Assembly: GCF_031846185.1 (NCBI RefSeq)
Contig: NZ_JAVRIF010000001.1
Coordinates: 1 to 64,000, forward strand
Length of the DNA stretch: 64,000 nt
Direction: 5' to 3'
DNA from: Thalassotalea_H castellviae
GTDB taxonomy: Bacteria > Pseudomonadota > Gammaproteobacteria > Enterobacterales > Alteromonadaceae
The notes beneath the pieces are model-generated. The model worked only from the letters and a program-made list of their open reading frames with translations, searched no databases and had not been told where the DNA came from. Positions 9,525-17,018 of the stretch are shown here, in pieces. The position numbers and the translations under genes were made by a program. Position 1 is the first letter of the stretch. Each line of letters opens with the position of its first letter.

Positions 9525-9905
9525 ATGAGCAACCAAGATGATATTTATAAAGATAAATTAAGTGACGACGCTTATCGCGTTTGTCGCTTAGCTGCTACCG
9601 AACAGCCTTTTACCGGTAAATATAATGATCATTGGCTATTGGGTGTTTACCACTGCGCGTGCTGTGAACAACCTTTATTTGAATCAAGCACAAAATTTAA
9701 TGCCGGCTGTGGTTGGCCTAGCTTTTTTCAGAGTTTAGATGATCGGGTAAAGTATTTACCCGATGACTCCCATGGTATGCAACGTACTGAAATACAGTGT
9801 GCTGCATGCGATTCGCATTTAGGTCATGTATTTGATGATGGGCCAAAACCAACGGGTAAACGATATTGTGTTAATTCATTGAGTTTACACTTTCAAGCGA
9901 AATAA
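9525..9905 (+). CDS. msrB: Peptide-methionine (R)-S-oxide reductase MsrB
   Basis: Reduces methionine-R-sulfoxide in oxidised proteins using thioredoxin. The 126-residue protein has both structural zinc CxxC pairs (CACC and CAAC), the GCGWPSF segment, and the catalytic cysteine in RYCVNSLSL near the C-terminus. The ATG at 9525 lies one base after the gnd stop. A TTG at 9513, inside gnd, would add four residues and is less likely. Pairing with an NADPH-generating enzyme fits an oxidative-stress role, but that link is inferred from position only. Confidence 0.94.
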   Translation: MSNQDDIYKDKLSDDAYRVCRLAATEQPFTGKYNDHWLLGVYHCACCEQPLFESSTKFNAGCGWPSFFQSLDDRVKYLPDDSHGMQRTEIQCAACDSHLGHVFDDGPKPTGKRYCVNSLSLHFQAK

Positions 9906-9924
9906 TCTCACTCAAACAACCTCT

Positions 9925-10728
9925 TTAAAATTTTGGTGCGGTAAACGTTTCACTTAATATTTTATCGAGTGTTGTTTCTGCTACTTTATCTAAAAATTCC
10001 ACTTTTAAATGGTGAAGTGCGACATAATTATCTAATGTCGTTTGTGAAAGACTGCTGTCATCAGGCATATATAATTGCAATACCCTTAACCAAATATATG
10101 ATTGTTTTGGTTGCTTTTTATCGGCAAAGATTGATGATAATGATTTAAAAATTTCTGGGTTAATATCATTGCCATCTTTATATAACTCTAACGCATGAAA
10201 GAGTAGCTGTAATGTTTTATTTTGATCTCTTTTTATATAATAAGTAGCCAACTCATATTGCGACTCAGGTGTTTCTAATTCGCCTGTACCTTCTAGGGCT
10301 AAAAACTTTTCTAAGGCTTGTTCGTTTAAATAACGAGTCCAATGAAAATACAGTAAGCGTGGGTGTTCAGAGCCGCGCGTTTGCTCAGCTATTTCTTCAA
10401 TCCTTTGGCGAGCTTTCATCATGTTTTCTATTCTACGGGTTTTCTTTTCTTTTAATTTAATATGCTCAATTTTTGAAGCGTGACTGACACATTTATTATA
10501 GTTTTCATAAGCAATCAATTGATTAAACTTTTGTAAGTCACCGGCAGTTTTTTTATGTGCTATATTTGCAGCACCAACGGCTATTCTCTCTCTTTTACAC
10601 CAAGAATCTTCATGAAATTCTCCACAGATCTCCGGGTTTTCTTCACATAATTGTGAAAAACTCGGCCCTGAATCACATCCCGTCATAAGTAATAATGACA
10701 AGAGGAGAGTAAATAATAACGTTTGCAT
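9925..10728 (-). CDS. DUF2989 family lipoprotein
   Basis: A 267-residue lipoprotein with a lipobox signal (LLLSLLLMTGCDSG), placing it in the envelope. Behind it comes the cysteine-rich CEENPEICGEFHEDSWCKRER segment, typical of DUF2989 as I know it from Vibrio and Shewanella proteins. The rest is helical and TPR-like (for example ESQYELATYYIKRDQNKTLQLLFHALELY). No catalytic motif is visible. It is convergent with msrB (19-bp gap) and divergent from the gap gene at 10882. Confidence 0.75.
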   Translation of the reverse strand: MQTLLFTLLLSLLLMTGCDSGPSFSQLCEENPEICGEFHEDSWCKRERIAVGAANIAHKKTAGDLQKFNQLIAYENYNKCVSHASKIEHIKLKEKKTRRIENMMKARQRIEEIAEQTRGSEHPRLLYFHWTRYLNEQALEKFLALEGTGELETPESQYELATYYIKRDQNKTLQLLFHALELYKDGNDINPEIFKSLSSIFADKKQPKQSYIWLRVLQLYMPDDSSLSQTTLDNYVALHHLKVEFLDKVAETTLDKILSETFTAPKF

Positions 10729-10881
10729 ATGTGTGCCTAATATTATTGATAAATTTTATGTAACCTATGGCGAAATGTTTTATGTTCCATTACAATACGC
10801 ACCGCATTTCACTATTGTGAATTCTAACTATAATTTATAATAGTACTTCGTTCAATTGACTGAAATAAAAAGGTTTACGCA

Positions 10882-12330
10882 ATGACTTCTCATCTTGAGG
10901 AACAATATCAAACTAGTTGGCAAGAGCGCCAAACATTTGCTGAAAATATGCAGCCAATAATTGGCCAACTTTTTAGAAATAATGGTATCGAAATATCTGT
11001 TTATGGTCGTCCTTTAGTGAATGCTTCGGCAATCGATATAATTAAAGCACATAAATCTGTAGCACTTCATGAAGAAAGTAAACTTCGTTTACGCGAAAGT
11101 TTCCCGTTCGTTGAAGCATTAAGTAAAATGAATTTAGCTCCCGCTCGAATTGATGTCGGAAAATTAGCTTATCGTTATTTATTTAAAGGCGAAGCAAATG
11201 GTCTGTCAATTGAACAATTTTTAGAAAAAGAATTAGTAGACATTGCTAAAACCAACGATTTACTTGAATCGAAAGATATTGTTTTATACGGCTTTGGTCG
11301 CATTGGTCGTTTACTCGCGCGTTTATTGATTGAGCGTGCCGGTCCAAGCTCTACCTTAAACTTACGCGCTATTGTAATTCGTCCAGGTCAAGAAGGTGAT
11401 CTTGCCAAACGTGCAAGTTTATTACGACGTGATTCTGTTCACGGTGCTTTTAACGGTAGTATCACAATTGATGAAGAAAACAATGTCATCAGAGCCAATG
11501 GTGCTTTTATCAAAGTAATTTATGCTAAATCTCCGGCTGAAATTGATTACACAGCACATGGTATTAATAACGCATTAGTTGTTGATAACACAGGTATTTG
11601 GACTGATGAAGAAGGTTTAGGCCAACACCTTAAATCAAAAGGTGTTGCAAAAGTTTTATTAACAGCTCCTGCCAAAGGTGATATAAAAAACATTGTTTAT
11701 GGTGTAAACGAAGATATGATTTTAGCAGATGATAAAATCATTTCAGCTGCCAGTTGTACAACCAATGCAATTACGCCTGTTTTAAAAGCGATTAATGATA
11801 ATTTTGGTATTAAAAACGGTCATGTAGAAACGGTTCACTCTTATACGAATGATCAAAACCTAATTGATAATTACCATAAAGCGCCTCGCCGTGGCAGAAG
11901 TGCTCCTTTAAATATGGTGATCAGTACAACAGGTGCTGCAAAAGCTGTGTCTAAAGCATTACCAGAGTTAAAAGGTTTACTAACCGGTAACGCGATACGC
12001 GTTCCAACGCCAAATGTATCAATGGCAATTATGAATTTAAACTTAAAAGAAGCGACCGACAAACAATCATTAAATGATTATTTACGTAATATTTCTTTAA
12101 ATTCTAAATTACAAAACCAAGTAGATTATACTGCTTCAACAGAAATCGTATCAACGGATTTAGTTGGTTCTCGTTATGCAGGTGTGGTTGATTCACAAGC
12201 AACAATTGTTGATGGCGACCGTGCAGTATTGTATGTGTGGTATGACAATGAGTTTGGTTATAGTTGTCAGGTGGTAAGAGTGATGCTTGAAATGTCTGGC
12301 ATTGCAGTACCAACACTGCCTTTGAATTAA
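10882..12330 (+). CDS. Glyceraldehyde-3-phosphate dehydrogenase, long form
   Basis: The product has 482 residues, about 150 more than GapA. The extra N-terminal region (about residues 1-125) has no recognised motif. The GAPDH fold follows: NAD-binding VLYGFGRIGRLLARLL near residue 140, catalytic cysteine in SAASCTTNAITP, and the C-terminal VWYDNEFGYS. This long class is common in Shewanella and Vibrio relatives. It may serve a gluconeogenic or NADP-linked role, but cofactor preference cannot be read from the sequence with confidence. It is a monocistronic unit ended by the hairpin at 12350. Confidence 0.88.
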   Translation: MTSHLEEQYQTSWQERQTFAENMQPIIGQLFRNNGIEISVYGRPLVNASAIDIIKAHKSVALHEESKLRLRESFPFVEALSKMNLAPARIDVGKLAYRYLFKGEANGLSIEQFLEKELVDIAKTNDLLESKDIVLYGFGRIGRLLARLLIERAGPSSTLNLRAIVIRPGQEGDLAKRASLLRRDSVHGAFNGSITIDEENNVIRANGAFIKVIYAKSPAEIDYTAHGINNALVVDNTGIWTDEEGLGQHLKSKGVAKVLLTAPAKGDIKNIVYGVNEDMILADDKIISAASCTTNAITPVLKAINDNFGIKNGHVETVHSYTNDQNLIDNYHKAPRRGRSAPLNMVISTTGAAKAVSKALPELKGLLTGNAIRVPTPNVSMAIMNLNLKEATDKQSLNDYLRNISLNSKLQNQVDYTASTEIVSTDLVGSRYAGVVDSQATIVDGDRAVLYVWYDNEFGYSCQVVRVMLEMSGIAVPTLPLN

Positions 12331-12349
12331 TTAATTCATCAGTCATACT

Positions 12350-12377
12350 AAAAAAGGCACATAAAGTGCCTTTTTTT
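12350..12377 (+). terminator. Rho-independent terminator of long GAPDH gene
   Basis: AAAAAAGGCAC-ATAAA-GTGCCTTTTTTT forms a clean stem with a U tract, 20 nt after the stop codon. Confidence 0.88.
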
Positions 12378-12473
12378 ATTCATGTTTTTTATACAAAGGC
12401 CGATAAAGTATATTAAGCTATAGCTTAAAGTTACTGATTTTTTATTCAGCACAGCAATTTTTAAGGGTTTTAT

Positions 12474-12674
12474 ATGTCAATAACAATCGCATCATCAAGT
12501 AATACCAATACCAATATTGATACAGGCCATGCGTTACTTACTGCAAAAAAAGTTCAAGATCAACAAGAGCTTGAAGGTCAGTTAGCGATGAAACTTATTG
12601 AAGGGGCGAATGTAGAAGCGGCTAGTTTACCGACAACGGCAAGTAGTGGTCATCATATTAATGTCAAAGTCTAA
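12474..12674 (+). CDS. Small protein, possibly YjfB-like motility family
   Basis: A 66-residue acidic-to-neutral protein without signal peptide or membrane helix. It has a Ser/Thr/Asn-rich start (SSSNTNTNIDTG), a helical middle (ALLTAKKVQDQQELEGQLAMKLIEGA) and a flexible end (ASSGHHINVKV). The layout resembles the small putative-motility (YjfB) proteins found near flagellar genes, but the similarity is weak and no flagellar genes are in the window. It has its own upstream region after a terminator and converges on the tus operon. Coding status rests on the ATG, the uninterrupted frame and a TAAGGG ribosome-binding-like sequence upstream. Confidence 0.5.
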   Translation: MSITIASSSNTNTNIDTGHALLTAKKVQDQQELEGQLAMKLIEGANVEAASLPTTASSGHHINVKV

Positions 12675-12685
12675 GCAACTGTCTA

Positions 12686-13018
12686 TTAAATGCAACGAGC
12701 GGGTTTAGGTAAACCCGCATATTTTGTTGCTTGTTTAGCCGGCCCTTCAGGAAACAATCGATAAAGGTATCGACTACTTGCTTTTTCCTCGCCAAATTCT
12801 GCTTTCATTGCTTTAGTTAACGCTCGTATTGCTGGAGAAGTTTTATAGTTAAGGTAAAACTCTCTGACGAATGTGATCACTTCCCAATGTGCTTGTGTTA
12901 ATTCAGTATTATCATTTTTGGCAAGTATTTCAGCCAACTCTCTGTGCCAATCAAGATAATTCACTAAATAGCCTTGAGCGTCAGTTTCTATTTCTTTCCC
13001 TTTAAATACTATATTCAT
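12686..13018 (-). CDS. tusE: Sulfurtransferase TusE
   Basis: Final carrier of the Tus sulfur relay. It takes persulfide from TusBCD and passes it to MnmA for 2-thiolation of U34 in tRNA Lys/Glu/Gln. The 110-residue protein is DsrC-like, with the family segments YLVNYLDWHRELAE and YKTSPAIRAL and the conserved penultimate cysteine (PARCI end) that carries the persulfide. Its ATG overlaps the tusB stop by one base, so it is the last gene of tusDCBE. In E. coli tusE is unlinked from tusDCB but next to yccA. Here all are together. Confidence 0.93.
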   Translation of the reverse strand: MNIVFKGKEIETDAQGYLVNYLDWHRELAEILAKNDNTELTQAHWEVITFVREFYLNYKTSPAIRALTKAMKAEFGEEKASSRYLYRLFPEGPAKQATKYAGLPKPARCI

Positions 13019-13311
13019 TATTGCCAGGTTACCGAGTTATCATATTGAAATATTAGTTGATTAAGCTTTGCTAAATTAATACCGTTACTATGGTTTGCTA
13101 AGGTTATTCCACGCGCTATAGCGTGTTGTTCAACCACATAGATTTGCTGGCAACTAAGTTGTAATTCTTCAAAAATTTGATGATTAAGAGTGTAACAACC
13201 ATCATCAATTAAAACGATTGAATCATCCGCTAATAAATTGTCGCGACAAAGCTCAATATCTGTATTTATAAAAGGTGAAAACCTAACTAAATGAAGTGTT
13301 TTTTTATTCAT
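13018..13311 (-). CDS. tusB: Sulfurtransferase complex subunit TusB
   Basis: A 97-residue subunit of the TusBCD heterohexamer that receives sulfur from TusA. The N-terminus (TLHLVRFSPF) and C-terminal Trp (SVTWQ) are typical of TusB/DsrH. It lies between tusC (2-bp gap) and tusE (1-base overlap). TusB lacks the active cysteine of TusD and is thought to be structural. Confidence 0.88.
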   Translation of the reverse strand: MNKKTLHLVRFSPFINTDIELCRDNLLADDSIVLIDDGCYTLNHQIFEELQLSCQQIYVVEQHAIARGITLANHSNGINLAKLNQLIFQYDNSVTWQ

Positions 13312-13313
13312 CT

Positions 13314-13685
13314 TTAAAACCTTAACAAGATATCACTGGCCGTTAGTTTAGTTGCAAAATCTTTTTTATCTAATACTTGAACATTATCAATATGGAAACA
13401 TAAAGGTAATTTACGCTGAGTTAAACTTTCTTTACAAACATAAATATTTTCTAAATCATAAAATTCAAACGCTGAAAATGTTTTAAGAAAATCTTTCATT
13501 TGAATCGATTCAGGCTGCTGATTGTTAACTAATTGCCATACACCATCACCTTGAAAAAAGAGATGAGTAACTTGTTCGTATGTGCCCATAATAAGGGCAA
13601 TATCCAAGGAGTCCTTGGCATTTGCTTGGCCAAAGGGCGATGACGTATTTAAAATAGAAATTGTTTTAGTCGTTGGTTCAGACAT
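13314..13685 (-). CDS. tusC: Sulfurtransferase complex subunit TusC
   Basis: A 123-residue DsrF-like subunit. Diagnostic segments are SILNTSSPFGQANAKDSLDIAL near the start and HLFFQGDGVWQL. It overlaps the tusD stop by one base and precedes tusB by 2 bp, indicating translational coupling inside tusDCBE. Confidence 0.9.
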   Translation of the reverse strand: MSEPTTKTISILNTSSPFGQANAKDSLDIALIMGTYEQVTHLFFQGDGVWQLVNNQQPESIQMKDFLKTFSAFEFYDLENIYVCKESLTQRKLPLCFHIDNVQVLDKKDFATKLTASDILLRF

Positions 13686-14059
13686 TATAATTGCACCACA
13701 CGATCAGCTTTAAGCGATAATTCTACAAGTTCACCTAACCCAGCAATAGTAAAGCCACTTATTATCAAGCTAGTACACATTGGCTCTTCTGCTTTTATCA
13801 AACCATGTTTTTCTGCTGCCGTACTACAAAGATAGAAGGGCACATCATGATCTTTATTTAATTGTTGCCACTTATTATGTAAAGGAAATTCGTCATTGGG
13901 TAATGATAAATACTGACTTGCATTTAAAACACCGGATTGATAAAAAAATACACCTAATAGCTCAACACTCTGACTTAGCGCTGTTTCAATAAACTGATAA
14001 GCCGTCTGAGTTAAAGGACTCGTGGGTGGGGTGGTAACAATAACCGCCAATTTTTTCAT
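13685..14059 (-). CDS. tusD: Sulfurtransferase complex subunit TusD
   Basis: Catalytic subunit of TusBCD (124 residues, DsrE-like). The persulfide-bearing cysteine is in PFYLCSTAAEKHGL near residue 78, and the N-terminus MKKLAVIVTTPP is typical. It is the first gene of the operon, with its own promoter region in the spacer after the yccA-type gene, although a hairpin at 14086-14113 separates the two. Confidence 0.92.
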   Translation of the reverse strand: MKKLAVIVTTPPTSPLTQTAYQFIETALSQSVELLGVFFYQSGVLNASQYLSLPNDEFPLHNKWQQLNKDHDVPFYLCSTAAEKHGLIKAEEPMCTSLIISGFTIAGLGELVELSLKADRVVQL

Positions 14060-14085
14060 CGAATATATCCAAACAAAATTTAAAA

Positions 14086-14113
14086 AAAAGCCTCGATAAT
14101 TCGAGGCTTTTTA
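14086..14113. terminator. Bidirectional hairpin between yccA-like gene and tusD
   Basis: AAAAAGCCTCGA-TAAT-TCGAGGCTTTTT is a perfect 12-bp stem with A and T tracts on both sides. It lies just after the stop of the membrane-protein gene on the minus strand, so its main job is to end that transcript before tusD. Confidence 0.85.
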
Positions 14114-14137
14114 TTATATCTGATTTTTTAGCAGAGA

Positions 14138-14806
14138 TTAATCATCACCGCCAAATACACCTAATAAATGAAGAAGGTGAACAAAGATGTTATAGATGTT
14201 TAAGTATAACGAAACAGTCGCTCTAATGTAGTTTGTTTCACCACCATGAATGATACGACTTGTATCAAATAAAATTAAACCAGACATTATCATAATAATG
14301 GCAGCGCTTATCGCAAGAGATAGTGCTGGAATTGCAAAAAAGATATTAGCAATAGAAGCAATAATCGCCACGATTAAGCCAACCATTAAAAAACCACCCA
14401 TAAATGAGAAGTCTTTTTTACTTGTTAATGCATAACCAGATAAAGCAAAAAATATTAATGCTGTTCCACCTAGTGCTTGCATAATTAATGAAGGACCGCT
14501 TGGCATTGCCGCATAATAATTTAACATTGGCCCAAGTGAAGCCCCCATTAAACCAGTGAATGCGAATATCCAAAATATGCCACTCGCTTTATCTGCTTGC
14601 TTATGAACCACAAATAATAAAACAAAAGCGACAAGGGTCATAATTAACCCAGCCATATGAGACAAGCCCATAGACATTGAAATACCTGCGGTTACGGCAC
14701 TAAATGCTAATGTCATTGATAACAACATGTAGGTATTCTTTAACACTTTATTGATTTCAATTGCTGAGCTCTTGCTCGCGGTTTGAAAACTCATATTAGA
14801 TTGCAT
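14138..14806 (-). CDS. yccA: Bax inhibitor-1/YccA family membrane protein
   Basis: A polytopic inner-membrane protein of about 222 residues with seven hydrophobic helices and the family C-terminus LYLNIYNIFVHLLHLLGVFGGDD. E. coli YccA is a substrate and modulator of the FtsH protease. The AGAGGA ribosome-binding sequence sits six bases before the ATG at 14806 but touches the upstream in-frame ATG at 14812, so I prefer 14806 (MQSNMSFQ). Position beside the tus genes matches the E. coli yccA-tusE neighbourhood. Confidence 0.88.
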   Translation of the reverse strand: MQSNMSFQTASKSSAIEINKVLKNTYMLLSMTLAFSAVTAGISMSMGLSHMAGLIMTLVAFVLLFVVHKQADKASGIFWIFAFTGLMGASLGPMLNYYAAMPSGPSLIMQALGGTALIFFALSGYALTSKKDFSFMGGFLMVGLIVAIIASIANIFFAIPALSLAISAAIIMIMSGLILFDTSRIIHGGETNYIRATVSLYLNIYNIFVHLLHLLGVFGGDD

Positions 14807-14928
14807 AAACATTCCTCTAAGAACTTTAAGTTATATTTGTAAGATAAGGCTTTTATTGAGAAGTTCAAGTGCAAAGCAACTTTTCATTTATCACCTTTGA
14901 CATATTATGACACGTGATTTACAAAATA

Positions 14929-15531
14929 CTATGCTTTTTGTTGATCAAATTCAGATATTATTTGTGATCTTTTGTAACAAGACAAACTATGGTCATTTAT
15001 CATACCGCATGCTTGCATATGCGCGTAGCAAATCGTTGAACCAATAAATTTAAAACCTCGTTTTTTCAGATCTTTACAAAAGGCATCAGACTCAGGGCTT
15101 GTTGCTGGATAATCTTCTGCATTTTTTATTTCATTCACAATGGTTTTATGATCAACAAATCCCCACATGTAATGACTAAAGCTACCAAACTCTTGTTGTA
15201 TTTCAATAAAACGTTGCGCATTGTTTATAGCTGCTTTGATTTTTAATTTATTACGAATTATGTCTTTATTTAATAACAGTTCTTCATATTTAGTATTATC
15301 AAACTGAGCAACTTTATCCACATCAAAATTTGCAAAAGCTTTTCGATAACCATCCCGTCTTTTTAATATTGTATACCAACTTAAGCCGGCTTGTGCTGAT
15401 TCTAATGTTAAATATTCAAATAACTTTTGATCATCATAAACAGGAACTCCCCATTCTTCATCGTGATACTTCACATAATCTGCTTTTGATGTATCTAACC
15501 AAGGACATCTACAAGGCTCATTATTAGTCAT
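14929..15531 (-). CDS. tag: DNA-3-methyladenine glycosylase I
   Basis: Excises 3-methyladenine from alkylated DNA (base-excision repair). The 200-residue protein shows the Tag signature RCPWLDTSKADYVKYHDEEWG. The catalytic/aromatic pocket segment is ESAQAGLSWYTILKRR, and zinc ligands are Cys and His near both termini (CPW..., CYAHMQACGMINDHSLSC). It is a single gene, separated from yccA by about 120 bp. Confidence 0.95.
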   Translation of the reverse strand: MTNNEPCRCPWLDTSKADYVKYHDEEWGVPVYDDQKLFEYLTLESAQAGLSWYTILKRRDGYRKAFANFDVDKVAQFDNTKYEELLLNKDIIRNKLKIKAAINNAQRFIEIQQEFGSFSHYMWGFVDHKTIVNEIKNAEDYPATSPESDAFCKDLKKRGFKFIGSTICYAHMQACGMINDHSLSCYKRSQIISEFDQQKA

Positions 15532-15607
15532 TTTCTTCCCTATATGGTTGAATGACAGGCAAAGTGATTAATTTTTTAGCAATCAAACATTTTTAGCAAA
15601 TTAATAC

Positions 15608-15636
15608 TTTACAAGCGATTAACGACACTTTAATAT
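15608..15636 (+). promoter_or_regulatory. Sigma-70-type promoter for tRNA-Ser
   Basis: TTTACA at 15608-15613 and TAATAT at 15631-15636 are separated by 17 bp and followed by a GC-rich discriminator (CGCC), typical of stable-RNA promoters. The mature tRNA begins 35 bp after the -10 box. Confidence 0.6.
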
Positions 15637-15671
15637 TCGCCTCGTCTTAAGGCAAGCGCCAAAAGATATCT

Positions 15672-15762
15672 GGTGAGATGGCTGAGTGGTCGAAAGCACC
15701 GGTCTTGAAAACCGGCAAGGGTTTGTAGCCCTTCTAGAGTTCAAATCTCTATCTCACCGCCA
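15672..15762 (+). tRNA. tRNA-Ser(UGA)
   Basis: Class II tRNA with a long variable arm. The acceptor stem GGTGAGA pairs with TCTCACC and is followed by discriminator G and an encoded CCA. The anticodon stem CCGGT/ACCGG encloses CTTGAAA, giving anticodon TGA (reads UCA and likely UCN). The T-loop is TTCAAAT. A terminator follows immediately. Confidence 0.97.
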
Positions 15763-15771
15763 TATTCTAAG

Positions 15772-15804
15772 AAACCGCTAATTGAAAAGTTAGCGGTTTT
15801 TTTT
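15772..15804 (+). terminator. Terminator of tRNA-Ser
   Basis: AAACCGCTAA-TTGAAAAG-TTAGCGGTTT hairpin with a run of T. The same hairpin recurs at 16016-16048 behind the second degenerate tRNA-Ser copy. Confidence 0.9.
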
Positions 15805-15830
15805 CGTCTTTTATTTGTTAGATAAATTTT

Positions 15831-15888
15831 AGGGTTTGTAGCGTAATACCTTCGAGTAGAGTTCAAATCTCTATCTCACCGCCATATT
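15831..15888 (+). repeat. 3' tRNA-Ser fragment, copy 1
   Basis: Repeats the variable arm, T-arm and acceptor 3' strand of the tRNA-Ser at 15672. From the T-stem to the CCA and five bases beyond (TAGAGTTCAAATC... through CCGCCATATT) it is identical to the parent over about 32 bp. The variable arm differs by an inserted GTAATACCTTCGAG-like segment shared with copies 2 and 3. There is no 5' half, so no tRNA can form. Confidence 0.9.
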
Positions 15889-15891
15889 TAG

Positions 15892-15922
15892 AAAAGCCCG
15901 TTACGATAGTGACGGGCTTTTT
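15892..15922 (+). terminator. Hairpin terminator after tRNA-Ser fragment copy 1
   Basis: AAAGCCCGTTAC-GATA-GTGACGGGCTTT followed by T. The stem sequence is unrelated to the flanking repeated terminator, yet it occupies the equivalent position. Confidence 0.8.
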
Positions 15923-15955
15923 GCTTTTTAAGTTACAACGATAAAATCAAGATAA

Positions 15956-16011
15956 AGGTTTGTAGTGCAATACCTTCGAGTAGAGTTCAATTTCTATTTC
16001 ACCGCAATATT
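15956..16011 (+). repeat. 3' tRNA-Ser fragment, copy 2
   Basis: Same architecture as copy 1 (GGTTTGTAG, variable insert, GAGTTCAA, TTTCACCGC) with several substitutions that break T-stem pairing and change CCA to CAA. It is followed by a second copy of the tRNA-Ser terminator. Confidence 0.85.
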
Positions 16012-16014
16012 CTA

Positions 16015-16048
16015 AGAAACCGCTAATTGAAAAGTTAGCGGTTTTTTT
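16015..16048 (+). terminator. Duplicate of tRNA-Ser terminator
   Basis: Same stem and loop as 15772-15804 (ACCGCTAATTGAAAAGTTAG core) with a seven-T tract, showing that the repeat unit included the terminator. Confidence 0.85.
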
Positions 16049-16073
16049 CGTCTTAAATTTAATTATTAATCAT

Positions 16074-16119
16074 AGGGTTTGTAGCGCAATACCTTTGAGT
16101 AGAGTTCAAATTTCTATGC
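16074..16119 (+). repeat. 3' tRNA-Ser fragment, copy 3 (most decayed)
   Basis: Starts AGGGTTTGTAGCGCAATACC and keeps GAGTTCAAATTTCTAT but loses the acceptor strand and CCA. No hairpin follows directly. The unit becomes less tRNA-like with distance from the functional gene. Confidence 0.75.
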
Positions 16120-16375
16120 AAAAAGTACGTGGTATTTTTATGACTTTTCGTTCGATAAAAATTAAATAAATTCTTAAGATTGTAAGTACAACACTTTAAT
16201 TAAACCTGCTTTTAATATTTTTATGTTCTAATTTTAAAGTCAATAAACTGTTTTTTTACAAAAGGTTGCAGTTTAAGTGATAAATAGTTACTGTAACTGT
16301 ATAAATATCAACCGACGGATGTTGGTAATATTTGATAATAATAATATAAAAATATAATTGAAGAGGGGATGTTCT
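16120..16375 (+). other. Spacer before duplicated membrane-protein gene
   Basis: AT-rich, with no ORF of note and no recognised RNA. It ends with AAGAGGGGAT, a strong ribosome-binding sequence for the ATG at 16376. Confidence 0.4.
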
Positions 16376-16819
16376 ATGGAAAAAGTAAAAACTGAAGGTG
16401 GAATTGAAAACGAAAATTTATTCCGTGCACTTGTTACGGCACCAATTGCGGTCTTTTTTGTCATAATAGCGGTTAATTCAGTCACATCATCCGGCTTATT
16501 TTTATTTAAGTTTATCTTTGTTTGTATGGCGGTATATTTTTCATTAAGTACACTCGCGTATGCAGCTTTCTATTCAAATGACCATCAAACAGAAAAAGCA
16601 GATAAAATTTTTAACAATAAGAATTTTTTCAACTTAGTGTTTACAGCTCCGATTTCTTTATCGCTGATAATTTTCACCGCTTTATCATTTTCTTCAAATG
16701 CAAGTCTGTTTTTTAATATTGTCTTTGGAGCGTTAGCTTTTATTTCCTGCTTATATACAATTGCATATGCTGCTTTTTATACCAATGATTGTTATGAAGA
16801 CAATGCCGAGGCTCATTAA
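16376..16819 (+). CDS. Membrane protein with internal duplication
   Basis: A 147-residue protein made of two similar halves, each with two hydrophobic helices. The first half (about residues 15-72) has NLFRALVTAPIAVFFVIIAV and ends STLAYAAFYSNDHQ. The second (about 84-143) has NFFNLVFTAPISLSLIIFTA and ends YTIAYAAFYTNDCYE. It is probably an inner-membrane protein with four helices, and no family is recognised. The ATG at 16376 has a good AGAGGGGA site. A TTG at 16358 would lie upstream of that site. It is monocistronic, with a terminator at 16859. Confidence 0.75.
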   Translation: MEKVKTEGGIENENLFRALVTAPIAVFFVIIAVNSVTSSGLFLFKFIFVCMAVYFSLSTLAYAAFYSNDHQTEKADKIFNNKNFFNLVFTAPISLSLIIFTALSFSSNASLFFNIVFGALAFISCLYTIAYAAFYTNDCYEDNAEAH

Positions 16820-16858
16820 TTACTACTCTTTATTTATCAGCTACAGTCTTTAATTGTT

Positions 16859-16896
16859 GAAAAGCCCAGTAACTATATTGTTATTGGGCTTTTCTG
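16859..16896 (+). terminator. Rho-independent terminator
   Basis: GAAAAGCCCAGTAAC and GTTATTGGGCTTTTC form a 15-bp stem with one mismatch around a 6-nt loop, 39 nt after the stop at 16819. Confidence 0.85.
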
Positions 16897-17018
16897 CTTT
16901 TAACGAGTAAATTGTAATAAACTATGAATGGTGAACAGAAAACATACAATTCCGACAAGATTGATATATAGTTAGTGTTATAAGCATTCTAATTTATGAG
17001 AAATCTATTGGAGGTTTT

